DNA of 64,000 nt from Adiantum capillus-veneris (GCA_014529385.2 CM043946.1:34616558-34680557), one strand, 5' to 3'; numbered from the stretch's first letter, positions 49,242-61,036 are shown. Numbers and translations are program-made. The notes: generated from the letters alone by a model not told the origin.

Positions 49242-49575
49242 TGACTGTGGTAAAATGGTTCATATACCTAAGGATTGTTATATCAATAAATTTTGTATAA
49301 ATTGTGGAAAGAAGGGACATCCTCCTTCTAGGTGCTATTTAAAAGTTCAAGATAGCAGCGACAACAATAACAATAGAGGCAAGAAGCCAGTGAGAGGAGC
49401 AACACATATAGTCAAAGAAGAGGAAGCTATGGCCATTTCTATAAAAGAGATAGTATCCTCCTCGGGAGGGTTCACTATGTGTGAAACTACCATATCACGT
49501 GCATTCAAGACATGTTTGTTAAACCCCTTATCTGTGAATGTTTTTAGGAATATGTACCCTTTTACTTTAAAATAG
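49237..49575 (+). pseudogene. Copia gag, 3' part with two zinc knuckles
   Basis: Read from tgt at 49237: CYDCGKMVHIPKDC then CINCGKKGHPPSRC, two CX2CX4HX4C knuckles only 5 residues apart. The remainder (49330-49575) is hydrophilic (DNNNNRGKK) and open to TAG. It is presumably the continuation of the gag at 39795-40421 on the other side of the chromovirus. Tandem knuckles are uncommon in plant Copia gags, which usually have one. Confidence 0.6.
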
Positions 49576-52193
49576 GTCATAAATGTCTTGTGAGCTTACA
49601 TTACTGTCTCTAGTACATGACAGCAAGGGCTGAACAGAATCTTCCACAAACACTACATCCTGTGAAACCAGAATACGCTTTGTTTTCGGATGATACAACC
49701 TCTCACCTTTGCTTTCATCATTATAACCAACAAAAATACATTTGACTGCCTTATCATCCAATTTCCTGTGCTGTGTTTGTGGCACCAAAGCATATGCCAA
49801 ACAACCAAAAACACGCATGTGCTCAGTAGAAGGCTTTCTATCATGCCATGCTTCATATGGAGTAATAGACATCAAAGATTTCATAGGACACCTGTTTAGT
49901 ACATAAGTGGCACACATGATGGCCTCAAGCCAAAAGGAATGCGGCAAAGCTTGACTTTTCACCATACATCGTGCCATTTTTGTGACTTGTTTTTCCTCTC
50001 AGCAACATCATTTTGTTGAGGCATATAAGGCACTATACATTGGTATTTTATCCCACAACTAGCCAAAAATGCATTGAATTCATGAGACATATATTTCCCC
50101 TCTCAATCGGAACAGAGGGTTCCCATAGTACATTTCAAGACATTTTCAGCCATAGCCAAAATTGTTTGAAGCCCATAAAAACTTCGGACTTTGCTTTAAG
50201 CGGAAATACCCATACATGCCTAGAGTAACCACCAATCAAAGTCACAAAGTAAAGGTAATTTCCCAAGGACGGAGTTTTCATGGGCCCACAAACATCACTA
50301 TGCACAAGCTGCAACTTGCATGTGGCCCTAACTAAACCATCCTTTGGAAATATAGAACGCTGTATTTTACCCAAAATACAACCTTCACAAACATGTTTGG
50401 TAGGTGCTTCAAGAGGCGGCAAAGAAGCAACCATGTTAGATTTCTACAAACACAGCAAACTGATAAAATTCAGATGACCAAAACGTGCATGCCAAAGTTT
50501 TGCATGTAAAATAGCCCTTGAATCTGCAACTGCATTTGAAAAATTTTGTCCACAGTTGTCATACAAAGTGAGCTTATACAACCCATGGCACAAAAGCCCA
50601 GAAGCAACAATTTCATCACCAAAACTGAGATCATGAACTGTACATCTATCGTCCACAAATTTGACTACAAGTCCAAGTCTAGCAAGTGCAGATACAAACA
50701 AAATATTATTCTTGATCCCAGGTACATAAAGTGCATCAACAAGTGTGAAAGAACTGCCATTTGAAACAGTAAGCACAATCTTTCCAACTCCCTGAACCGG
50801 ATAAGAGGCATTGTTGGCACAATTGACTGAATTTCCATGAGGGATAGACTCGAGAGAGGTGAATAATTCATGATGTGAGGTAATGTGCTTTGTAGCGCCA
50901 CTGTCAAAATACCACACATGTGAATCTGCAGCAACTGACATGCATGCATCATGGACAATAGTATTGTAAGTGCACTCTGCACTAAAAGCCCATTCTACAT
51001 TATCATCAGCATCAGAGTCTCCTTTCATAGAAGACTCAACAATGGCTACATTTGTAGTGGAACCAGCATTTGTAGTGGAACCATCCTCTTTCTTCTTAGC
51101 CTCTTTGGAATTCAACTTAGGACACTGCTTGATCAAGTGATCATTAGCTTTAGAATCATGGCAACACATCTTCATTTTTCCCTTGTCACCAGAATTGCCA
51201 GACAAAGTGCTGCTAGCAGAAGCATTGGGAACATAAGTTTTGCCACTCGTATCTTTGATTCACCTATGATGTGACAACTCTGCCGGAATCTAAGTGAATC
51301 AAAGAAAGAATCTTCTAAAATATGAGGAATCTCATGGCGTGCTATATATCAGTAGATAGAGCTTGAAGAGGACATTCTAATTGTCAAACCTCCGCCAACT
51401 TTGGAGTTTATTTGCAAAAATTTATCCATGCACCCGTTTTGGTAGAGAGAGGTAAAGTCAAACTCCTTAAAGGGCCCCTTTGTGAGTCCAAATTTTGCCT
51501 AATGCTTGTTTTTTCTAGAAAGCGACTCTTGCAACAACAATGTACATAATGCATCAAACTTGACAACTTCAGGATTTCCTTGGCTCATAAGTCTCGAAGT
51601 ACTACCAAAAGTCTCGTAAAAATCTGGTAAGGCATCAAAAACAGTCTGCACAAGGGAACTGTCTAAAATGACTTCACCTGCAAAAATAAGTTGGTCATTG
51701 ATATCCTTGACACCAGCAAGGAAAGTGGCCATATCATCTTCCTCATGTATAATCTTCGACTCCAGCTCTTTACGTAGCAAAGCGATTTTAACCTCATTAC
51801 GACTTGCATAAAGACCAACCAAAATATCCCAAGCCTGTTTTGCAGATTTTGCTGAACGAATGTGAGAAACAATGCTGCGCTTCATAGACAATGCAATCAG
51901 TGCATGAGCATGCGCATCCTTTACATCCCAACGAGCTTGTTCTGCCATAGGCAAAACAACTCTAATAGTAGCAATCCTTGCAGCAAGACCTGCAACATCC
52001 TCAACATCGCCTATATCCTCAGAACCAGGACATACATCAATGCCCTGCACAATATTCTAGACGCTCTTTGACACAAGAACATGTTGCATCATATAAACGC
52101 ACATAGGGTAATTGTCCCCATCCAACCTGTCCTCGGCAACAAACATCTTGAACACATCTGTGTTGTTGTCAGCCATGATAAATGCTGCCCTTG
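49575..52193 (-). pseudogene. Copia copy 3 gag, protease and integrase
   Basis: Start ATG on the minus strand at about 52175 (MADNNTDVFKMFVAED). The gag carries TAG at the same codon as copy 1 (VLVSKSV stop). The gag is replaced around 51250-51508 by foreign sequence and a small foldback. The knuckle has lost a Cys (CHDS for CHYC). Protease WYFDSGATKHIT keeps the active DSGA, better than copy 1. GAG-pre-integrase and integrase (KHVCEGCILGKIQRS, GYSRHVWVFPLK) follow; further frame breaks lie near 49985 and 50130. Confidence 0.88.
51252..51305. repeat. 54-bp foldback with 12-bp perfect inverted repeats
   Basis: tctttgattcac (51252-51263) and gtgaatcaaaga (51294-51305) are perfect inverses around a 30-base loop. 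The foldback sits at one edge of about 250 bases that copy 1 does not have. Confidence 0.7.
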
Positions 52194-52499
52194 ATGTGAA
52201 AACTACCCAAAAAGAGGAGAAACAGAGCGGGAACAACACGTGTTATATAGCACAAACCGTAGAAGACTATAAGGCACTTGTTATGAAAAAAATGGCACTA
52301 ACAAAAATTTTGCATAAAATGACAAAATTGCATGTGCAGACCTGCCTGTAGTGAAAACGGAGGCCGAAATGAGCCGGAAGCAAAAATCTGAGCAGACTGA
52401 ACTCTTCGAGCTTTCTTGAAATATTTGTCGACCTGCGAACGCTTGCCAAACCTCACTAAAATTGGAGAAATTGAGCAGGCATCGGGAGGACACAACCTG

Positions 52500-52510
52500 C
52501 TCTGATACCA
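52500..52510 (-). other. Copia copy 3 primer-binding site
   Basis: ctctgatacca on the plus strand is the inverse of tggtatcagag, immediately inside the LTR. Confidence 0.85.
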
Positions 52511-52512
52511 AT

Positions 52513-52779
52513 TGTTGAAATTAGGGTTGCAAAGAAACGCACACAGTTTGGAGAAGACAAAGGAAGCTCAAGGCACACAGTAGAGAGTGTATTACTTAGT
52601 GTGCAATGGAAAGATAGATAAACCTAGAGTGATAGGCGCATATACAATGCACGGGGGAAAGAACCTCCTAAAGAGGGAAAAAATGGCCCAGCGGTCCTAG
52701 TGTGTTCACACACATCACTACCACATGTATATGGTAGTGATGTGTTCACACATATCACTACCACACGTATATGGTAACA
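52513..52779 (-). repeat. Copia copy 3, 5' LTR (267 bp, with internal duplication)
   Basis: Same ends as the other LTRs of the family but 40 bases longer, because the block tggtagtgatgtgttcacac next to the LTR start (52735-52779 side) is present twice. Confidence 0.88.
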
Positions 52780-52795
52780 AACAATGTCTACCAGA

Positions 52796-53240
52796 GGTGA
52801 AACCCAATGGGCTGAATATGAGCTACAATTAAATGTTGTGAAATTCATGCAACGAGCCGATTACGATAACTAATTGCAAATGTTGCTAGCTAAAAGGCTA
52901 GAAGTGGTCAAACACGTTGCCATCAGTCCATACGTGCTGAGCAATGAAGAGAAGGTGGAGCCTATGAAGGGTGATGACCTCCTATGGATGTGCCAACTTG
53001 TCAACACCGGCATGGTAAGGGTATAAGTGAGTACTCTACACTCTGTGCATCATGGATAACATACCAATTGCTTTTCCATTTAGATTCTTGCAACACATGC
53101 ACGTACATATATATGTAGATAGGAAGATCTTCTATCAGCAAAAGATTGTGTTTTTGTTTGGTGCTGCGGTGCTAGGAGAGATCCTTAGCTCCCCAAATCC
53201 CATTATCCTTCCTGTCTTGGATTACCATCACTCCTTTAAT
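52796..53240 (+). pseudogene. Spliced coding remnant upstream of Tat gag, family not recognised
   Basis: Frame 1 (52796-53014) reads ETQWAEYELQLNVVKFMQRA, a stop, then AKRLEVVKHVAISPYVLSNE to NTGM, ending at a donor (ATG/gtaagg). After 79 bases a 147-base exon (53094-53240) reads HIYVDRKIFYQQKIVFLF ... SPNPIILPVLDYHHSF. The acceptor is caa where the second copy has cag. A homologous exon of exactly 147 bases with intact splice sites occurs at 61684-61830. The PIILPvLDyyHSF end could be part of a Ulp1-like (C48) protease around its His, but this is weak. It may be an extra ORF of the Tat element or a captured host gene. Confidence 0.45.
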
Positions 53241-53353
53241 GTTTCATTTTTCATCCTGTTTTGATCTATCCACCCAACCTTGAAAGAAGCCGTTATAAGC
53301 CGCTAAGCTACTTGTGTTTAAGGGAAAAAAAAGTTTGAAAATCGTGTTTTGCA

Positions 53354-53938
53354 ATGGCAAACGTTTCCTTCCGAACCTTCATGGGTGAGGTGGGGGAAGA
53401 TGCTTCGGATTTCTTGGATAATCTTGAGATAGCATGTGTCGTCTTTGGAAGGGATGACGATGCTTTGCGTCTACATATTTTTCCATTGTTAATGAAAGTC
53501 GAAACAAGATCATGGTACAACGCCTTGGTGCAAGCCACCAAGGAGAGGTGGGACCTGCTAAGAGCAACATTTCTAAGGCGTTTGGAAGAAGGCACCACAT
53601 CTAAAAAATTGTGGTAATTGCTGATGGAGTTGAAGCAAGGAAGTATGATTGAATATGCATCATATGAATCGAAGTTCATGGATCTATGGGGACGATGGGT
53701 TGCGTCACTGAGGGAGGTCAAAGGGGCACTTGATTTCCTAAAGAAAGACCATTTTGTGTGTGGCTTGTGGAAAATTCTTAAAGAGAAGGTGAAGGGAAGG
53801 TTTCTTGCTACATATGAGATAACAGCTGAAGTGGCTCGCCTTAAAGATAATAAATTGCGTCTACTAGCTAGGACTACCAAGGAAGAGGAACCGGGTAGGG
53901 CCCGACCACACCTAGCCACACCTGCAACATCCGTCTAA
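53354..53938 (+). pseudogene. Tat gag
   Basis: ATG at 53354 (MANVSFRTFMGEVGEDASD). The capsid-like retrotransposon gag blocks are visible: FLDNLEIACVV, LLMKVETRSWYNAL, LLRATFLRRL; TAA/TAG-type stop at 53617, then the frame continues (LMELKQGSMIEYASYESKF). A charged, Gln-rich tail follows to about 54100 without a clear zinc knuckle. Confidence 0.7.
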
Positions 53939-54509
53939 ACAAATCAACCACAACAACTGGCTGAAGATTAACAAGACCTGCTCAACCGAATCACTAACCA
54001 ATTAGAGAATCTTTTAGTACATCTAGTGCAGCAAGTGCATGCACTTGCCAGAAATTCAGAACAAGAAAGAGAGAAGCGAAGATAGAATCAAGACTAACAT
54101 TGTTAAAACTTTGGAGAGAACGGACATGGCATGTACTACTGTCCTCATCCAAGAAGTTAGAACTTCAATAGAGGAGTAAAATAGAATCAAATTTCTCCAC
54201 CAAGGGCAAGGCCACCACTACCCAAGCAACCAGAGTCGATTCTACTGGTCCAAATTCTTCAATTGCTCATACAACCACCACCACCACTACGACCTCTAAT
54301 TCCACCTGTACCCCATCACCTACTGAAACCAAGAAGTGAGTGTCATCAGTCTTGAAGCTAAGAGAAAGGTGAAGGTAGAAGAGCGTGTCAAAGCAAAAGA
54401 CAAAGGAAAAGGAAAAGTAGAAAAAGTGGATGCCATTGGAGTGAAGTGTGCTAGGCATGAAGAGGCCTCTCAAAGGGAGGAAAAGATAAAAGGGAAATGA
54501 GAGTTTAGC

Positions 54510-55199
54510 AATCATGTGTCTAAGCCTCGGCGGAAGATCGACATCGTGAATTTTTTGATGGACGAGTATGCTAAACCATATGACCTAGTTCAAGATGTTT
54601 TGATGCAGGGTCCAAAAATAACCTGGCCCCAACTTCTCCATCTTGCACCAAGGATGAGGAGACAATGGACAAAGATGGTAAGTACTAGAAAGTCAAGACC
54701 AAGAATATCTAGGGCTATATATGGGAGGAATCTAGATGACATCCTACCTATCATGGATGCCCACATAAAGTGGCAATGCAATTCAAACATCTACATAGAT
54801 GGTGGCGCACATATATGCATCATGAGTGAGAAAATGATTCACCATCTAGGCCTAGAGGTAAGTAGGCCGGCACCTTGCTGATATAAAATGGCACATAACA
54901 TCAAAGTGAAGTGTGTAGGTATTGTGAATGTAGTCAAGGTGAAGGCATTCAACACGGAAGTGGAGGTATACATTTCTTTCATGCCACACAAAGGGGAGGG
55001 CTACCCTATCATTCTCGAAAGACCATGGCTCATGGCTATGGAGGCTAAGCAAGACTTGAGCACCGGAATGTTCGAGACAAAGTATGCTAAGGGGAAGCCC
55101 ATATTCTACGACATGAAGACTGGTAAACAATGCAACATGATCTTGGAGGCATTAGAAGATGAATTCACCAGTGACTCTTTGACCACTTCGAGAGAATAG
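54510..55199 (+). pseudogene. Tat aspartic protease region
   Basis: Motif IYIDGGAHICIMSEKMI (about 54790-54840) is the DGGA variant of the retropepsin active site. Upstream, DLVQDVLMQGPKITWPQLL is typical of the gag-protease linker in this lineage. TGA at 54879 interrupts, then PIILERPWLMAMEA follows. The homologous stretch at 63575-64000 shares all of these blocks. Confidence 0.75.
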
Positions 55200-55539
55200 A
55201 CAACAACAACTGAGGAGAGTGACAGTAGCATCAAAGTGATGGAAGTCATCCTCAGAGATCCAAAGAGATTGACACAGTCTAAGGAAACATTGCGGAACCA
55301 AGAGGGACCATCAAGTACGCAACCCTTGGTGGATACAAGTAAGCTACATCGGATGCTCTCCAATGAGTTAGCTAGTGAAGAGAGAGAAGAGTACATCTGT
55401 ATGCTGGGTAACTTTACCACACTTTCCATTGATGGTTATGACAAGATCACAGGAATCACAATGGTGTAGCACCACATAAGACTCAAGGAAGAAAGTAAGA
55501 ATGTCACAGTGGTGCAAAAGCTCAGAAGGCTAGGGGTAG

Positions 55540-56760
55540 TTCAGCACTGAGGCATTGCTCAAAGAGGTAAGAAATTTACTACAGGCAGGTTTCATTTACC
55601 CTGTCAAAGACTCAGAGTGGGTCTCTCTAGTGGTGTTCACGCCAAAGAATAACGGTAAGTGGAGAGTTTGTGTAGACTACAAACCTTTCAATGCAGCAAC
55701 AAAGAGGGATCATTTTTCCATCCCATTCCAAGACGACATTCTCAACAAGGTAGCAGTTTATGAGCGCTACACAGTATGTGATGGCTACTTAGTCTACCTT
55801 TAGATTATCATTGCAAAAGAAGACCAGAAAAAGACAACCTTCATAACATAATGGGGATGTTTTGCTTACAAAGTGATTCCTTTTGGCCTCACCAATGCTG
55901 TGGCCACATTCCACCGCTATGTATCTTTTGTCTTCCATCCATACTTTGGTAAGTCAATACAGGTTTTCATAGATGATCTCTAAATCTACAACTCTCATTC
56001 CCTCCATTTGAGCAAGGTCTATGATGGCCTCACTAGGCTTCAAACTTTGGGTGGCCAACTTAACATAGATAAGTGTCACATTGGTGAAAGCAAGGTCACT
56101 CTTCTTAGCCATGTAATTTTAGCCAAAGGAATTGAGGTTGAACCAAGCAAGGTTCAAGCTTTAGTATCTTTGTCATCACCCACAACAGCTAAGCAATTTG
56201 TCTCTTTCCTTTAGATGGTGAGTTATTTGAGCAGGTTCAGTCACTTGCTCTCTCAAGTGGTTCTCCCTTTACAACAAGCCACCCATAGATATGTCTTCCT
56301 ATGGAGTGAAGAAACTGAGCAATAGTTAAGCGAAGTGAAATAGATCCTGGATTCATCTTGCACCATTGCACCCCCTAGATGGGACAAGCCATTTTATGTT
56401 AACCCCAGTGTAGGAAGTGGTACACTTGGGTCCATACTAATGCAAAAGGACCCCCAAACCTCTTTCATGCATCCTATCTACTTCTCTAGTTGTTTCATGA
56501 CCCCATCAAAAAAAGGATTCACCACGGTAGAGCACATGGTGCTTCCATTGATGTTTGCATCTACAAAGTTCTGCTCTTATCTATTACCTAGAACCTTTGT
56601 AAGTCTAACAATAGAAGAAATATTTTCATATGTGATGCAACACATGGATGTCTCATATAGAATCTCTAAGTGGCTCGTTAGATTACAGGAGTTTGATTAC
56701 ACCCTGCAAGTGGATAACTCCACCAGAGCTAGTCTAGCAGGTATTCTTACTCATCGTCAC
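55540..56760 (+). pseudogene. Tat reverse transcriptase and first RNase H
   Basis: RT blocks: LLQAGFIYPVKDSEWVS, WRVCVDYKPFNAATKRDHF, CFAYKVIPFGLTNA, VFIDDL (catalytic F-I-D-D), then HVILAKGIEVEPSKVQAL. RNase H begins at about 56385 (WDKPFYVNPSVGSGTLGSIL) and runs to ISKWLVRLQEFDYTLQVDN. At least seven stops are present, including 55801, 55850, 55981 and 56212. Confidence 0.8.
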
Positions 56761-56849
56761 TATGAGAAGAAGCTAAAGGTCAGCACAGAAGGCAAAGGAG
56801 TGACATCAGTGATGGAAGTTCCTAAGCTATAAGGAGCTCACTCTCTTTT

Positions 56850-57205
56850 ATTTGATGAAGCTTACAAAAGAACAGTGGACCAAGTTGTAGATGGCATCAT
56901 CATTTTCAATGAGCAGAGGGAAAAGGTCTTATCTATTGAGCAGTTACTACACTCCCACTCCAACAAGTAAGCAGAGTATGTGGCTCTAATTCTTGGATTA
57001 TAACAATGTGTTTTACAAGAGTTTCAACACCTAAATGTGTTTGGTGATGCCATGCTCTTGGTAAAGCAGATAAATGACACTTGGGTTTGTAAAAATCAAG
57101 TTTTTCTTGGCCAATTACGCCAAGTTAAGGATCTTTTAATAAAGTTTGAAAAGAAGTGCAATTATTTCATGTTACTAGGGAAGAAAATCATGAAACAAAT
57201 TCTCT
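56850..57205 (+). pseudogene. Second, archaeal-like RNase H of the Tat element
   Basis: FDEAYKRTVDQVVDG (first acidic residue), NK-stop-AEYVALILGL (Glu), LNVFGDAMLLVKQINDTWVC (Asp), VKDLLIKFEKKC, and RE.NHETNSLAK at the end: the order of an archaeal-type RNase H as found between RNase H and integrase in Tat elements. Stops at about 56968 and 57001. Confidence 0.7.
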
Positions 57206-57369
57206 AGCCAAGGAAAGAATACAAGTTGTTCCCATATAAGCAATCAAATTGAAGCTGCCCCTCTTTCAGGGTAGTGATGCTATGCCTAATATCATCAGCT
57301 TCTTAGATACATAAAATGCCTTGAAGGGTATAGCAAGGGCTAGAAACAATGGCTTATCCAAAAGGCAAC

Positions 57370-58560
57370 AAGATACCGCCTTATAAACAACACCTTGTAC
57401 TGCAAGGACAAAGATCAGATTCTCAGGGGAGTGCCAATGTCTAGTGAAATCATGGAGGTGATCTCAAGTTGCCATGATGGTGTTTGCGACGGCCACTTCA
57501 ATCTAGATATTACTAGTAGGATGATTCTATAGGCATGATTATCTTGGCCTAGTATGAACAGGGATCTGCATCATTGGTGTAAAACATGCAGAGCTTGTTA
57601 AGTATCCAGTGATCGAACACTAACCTATGAGCCACAGACTCCTATCATCTCATATGGCCCGTTTGAGAAGTGGGGAATAGATGCAATTGGTCCTTTACCA
57701 AGGGCCCAATTGGGTAAACTGTACATTCTAGTTGATGTAGACTACATGACCCGATGGGCGGAAGCAGCAGCCACCACACACATTACAACCCAAGAAGTGG
57801 TGAAGTTCATATTTGAGCACATCTGTTGCCGGTTTGGTACAACTCTGGAGATAATATCTGATAGAGGACCAGGTTTCAAGGCAACTTGATGGGAGAACTG
57901 ATGAAAAATCTAAGCATCACACACGGACACTCAACTCCATACTATCCACAGTGCAATGGTCTAGTGGAAAAGGTAAATGGCATGATCTATAAGATCATCA
58001 CAAAGTAGGTGAATAACCACACAAGTGATTGGGATAAGAATATCATGGCCGCTCTTTGGGCCTACCGCACGACATTATGAACATAACTAGGTTTCCCCCC
58101 TTTCCATTTGGTATATGGAAAAGAGTCCATTGTCCCCATCGAGCTAGAGATAGCCAGCTTGCGATTCATGGCTAGTCAATTTTACACCGCTCAATTGCCC
58201 ATCTCCGCAACCACATTGTGGATCTAGAAAGGCTTCAGTTAGATAGAGAAGATGCGATCAACTACTACAAGATGCAAGGAGAACGACGCCGAATCACATT
58301 CATTTAAGGTCTTAAGAAAAAGGGTCTGAAGAAATGCATGTTAGTATTCAGATATGACAACAAACTCAACACTAGGAAAGTTAAAGCCCAGATGAGAAGG
58401 GCCAATCATCATCAAAAGGTGATACAACAATGGTAACTACAAATTGATGGAGACAAATGGTAAAAATCACAAGACCACATTCAATGGATGGAGGCTAAAA
58501 AGGTACTTCTTAAGGTTTGATCCGGAGTTCATGGTAGATATTCCACAGGAGAGCGAACCC
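57370..58560 (+). pseudogene. Tat integrase
   Basis: HHCC region: CHDG..GHF near 57470 and HHWCKTCRAC near 57575. Core: WGIDAIGPLPRA, YILVDVDYMTRWAEA, IISDRGPGF, then YYPQCNGLVEKVNGM with the final Glu, so the D,D-35-E residues are all visible. A C-terminal region follows to NGWRLKRYF (58490). Stops and frame changes make it inactive. Confidence 0.8.
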
Positions 58561-58617
58561 TCCAACTCCGCCGCTAGAGAATGAGAAGTTGAGCTAGAGG
58601 CATGAATGCCTCTAGCC

Positions 58618-58630
58618 AGAAGGGGAGGAC
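58618..58630 (+). other. Tat polypurine tract
   Basis: agaaggggaggac immediately before the LTR start. Confidence 0.7.
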
Positions 58631-58863
58631 TAATAATGGACCATTTTTGAAGGATTTAGCCGTGGGTACTAACCCCAAGGAGGGGAGCTTAATAAAATAG
58701 ATTAAAAAAATGATTTTTGATGCAGGTTGCTGCCACCCCTCCCCCCACCCCCTTGTCCTTGCACTCACAGAGGGGCCGCAACCCTTGGCACCACCCTCTC
58801 TCTCTCTCTCCCTCTTCCTTGGCTCCATATCCCTCTCTCTCTCCTCCATTATCACAAGTGACC

Positions 58864-58953
<90 letters not shown>

Positions 58954-59066
58954 ATACACACCTACACACACACACACCCTCTAACAACTCCATAATCTCG
59001 CTCTCTCTCACCCTTGCTCAACTCCATAATCTCTCTCTCTCCCTCTCTCGTTCTGTGTAAATTCAG

Positions 59067-59132
<66 letters not shown>

Positions 59133-59202
59133 ACACACACTCACAAACAATTACACACACACCCTCACCCTCACATAGGCTCTCCCATCTCCCGCTCTCT
59201 CA

Positions 59203-59268
<66 letters not shown>

Positions 59269-59900
59269 CGGTAAATTCAGCCCTCTCCCTCTCTTTCCAT
59301 ACACACACACACACACACACACTCACAAGAACATATATGTACAAACGCATACATACACTACATGTATAAGCGCATGCACACAGTCACATACGCACCGACA
59401 ACGCACACACACGGCACACATAAGAAGCAAAAAAAAGCAAAGGAATGGATATTGACGCATTGACAAATGACGAAGGACCCAAAATCTGCAACTCGCCGGC
59501 ATCTCATCCACGACACACTTCCTTTGTGAACATCCGTAGGGTAATTCATTTTTCGTTTTCCAAGCCAAACTTTGTAAAAACCCATTTGTATATTCCACCT
59601 CTCTCTAGGTGATGGTCACAAAGGCCCACCTAGAAGAATATCATTTTCTTATTTCTCCCAAATCAAAGCACAAATCAGCCATCCAAGACCCAGCTGCCTG
59701 CTTTGTCTCTCCAGTTTAGCACCCTAAACCTAATCAGTTTATACTAAACTAAGCAGCCTGCACCTATAAAAGAGTATTGAGAGGTCACTATTGGGAGTTC
59801 AACACTTGAAAGATAAGTCATGCACACACTGACTCCAAGGGTCACTATGCACAGGAGTAGGATCTCTGCACATGTAAAAATTCCCTAGAGAATGCACTTT

Positions 59901-59963
<63 letters not shown>

Positions 59964-60068
59964 CTGCAGTCTCCATCTTGCAGAAACGAAGGGTTTTGTA
60001 AATGCCAACCTGAATGAAGTTTTCCCTCACATTTTGAAGGGTTTTCATCCCCTCCGTCTATGTCTCCA

Positions 60069-60103
<35 letters not shown>

Positions 60104-60256
60104 GGTATGTTGTGTTAGTGTTATTTGAATCAATGTTGTCCATGTCCTAGCCACTCAAAGCTAGGTGGTGCCACTTGTTCACTCCTTGTGACAAGTTCTA
60201 TGTGCACGGGCTTGGCATAGAGGCCACTGGGCTCCGTTTTGCGCTTCTTATTGTCA
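58631..60256 (+). repeat. Tat 3' LTR, copy C (1626 bp) with five CT arrays
   Basis: It starts TAATAATGGACC (copy A has TGATGATGGCC) and ends TTGTCA. Its left half matches 1638-2655, its right half 20765-21424. CT arrays: 58866-58949, 59069-59127, 59205-59264, 59903-59960 and 60070-60100; CA array near 59303-59321; TATA box tataaaag at 59765-59772. Confidence 0.8.
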
Positions 60257-60691
60257 ATTACATTGACAATAATGAACGACAACTACAACATGATGAAAAA
60301 GGATCACATTACGGTAAGGATGAACCATTAATCCTACACATAAAACTTATCATAAAACCCATGCATGGATGTATCCAAGTGTGAAATCATGCCTATTCAT
60401 AAAGACGTCATTTGAACCATGATTCTATCCATTGAGAACTAGCCATGATGTATCCAGAAAATCCTAGGATGAAATTAGGTTTAAGGGGGAAATTGTTAGG
60501 GTTTAAACCTACTTCCAACACATGCCTATATTAACAACCCCTTAGGGTGCTACTCTCACACATTCTAGTGTAAAATATGCCTACACCTAGCACCTCAATT
60601 GCATGTTAGTTGGAGCAGCCACTTGTCTCCTCATGTACTAGCCATGATGTGTCCAAACAATCCTAGGAAAAAATCAGGTTTAAGGGGCAAT
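60257..60691 (+). repeat. 3' internal end of a Copia-type element (family C) with a 199-bp tandem duplication
   Basis: The block starting ctagccatgatg at 60439 recurs at 60638. Each copy carries a purine tract (taagggggaaat at 60482; taaggggcaat at 60681) followed by the LTR start TGTTAGGGTTTAAA (60494 and 60692). The first LTR start is cut off at 60637, the second is complete. Confidence 0.75.
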
Positions 60692-61036
60692 TGTTAGGGT
60701 TTAAAGCTACTTCCATTCTATGCCTATGTTAACAACTCCGTATGGTGCTACTCTCACACATTCTAGTGGGAAACATGCCTGACCAGAGTAGACATTTGTT
60801 TCCTCACGCACACCCATCTAAGTGAATGCACTAGCATCTTCCACTTCCATCATTGGCATGTACTACTCCATCTATAATTGGAGAAACAGTGTACAAAGTA
60901 TTCATCCTATTAATCAGACTACATATATTATATTATTTATCAGTTTGAATGATTATAATTTTTTTAATTAGCACGTTAACTTAATGTTTAAATCGTGAAT
61001 GCAACTAATCATTATTTGTCTTAAGTGAGCCTTACA
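60692..61036 (+). repeat. Family C 3' LTR (345 bp)
   Basis: TGTTAGGG...CCTTACA, homologous to 219-587. The stretch catgcctacacc...cactt of copy 1 is partly deleted here (near 60780). Confidence 0.7.

Larger units (their letters stand above)
49575..52779 (-). mobile_element. Copia copy 3, 3'-truncated, minus strand
   Basis: It has 5' LTR, primer site, gag, protease and integrase on the minus strand, homologous to copy 1. Homology ends at 49575 just before RT (DIYD...), so RT, RNase H and the 3' LTR are missing. Bases right of the LTR (52780-52784) are aacaa; the other end is lost. Confidence 0.92.
52785..60256 (+). mobile_element. Tat-type Ty3/Gypsy element, decayed, 3' LTR present
   Basis: Domain order gag, protease, RT, RNase H, second (archaeal-like) RNase H, integrase, purine tract, LTR. 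The two RNase H domains identify the Tat lineage. I found no 5' LTR adjoining; the left boundary is the edge of Copia copy 3. Many stops; no domain is intact. A second fragment of the family starts at about 61684. Confidence 0.8.

Noticed and set aside
49237-49575. Zinc-knuckle frame as part of Copia copy 3
   Set aside because: It lies on the opposite strand from copy 3 and begins where copy 3 homology has already ended.
54590-54790. Minus-strand frames inside the Tat protease region
   Set aside because: The plus strand carries the protease motif and conserved blocks shared with 63575-64000; minus-strand frames are shadows.
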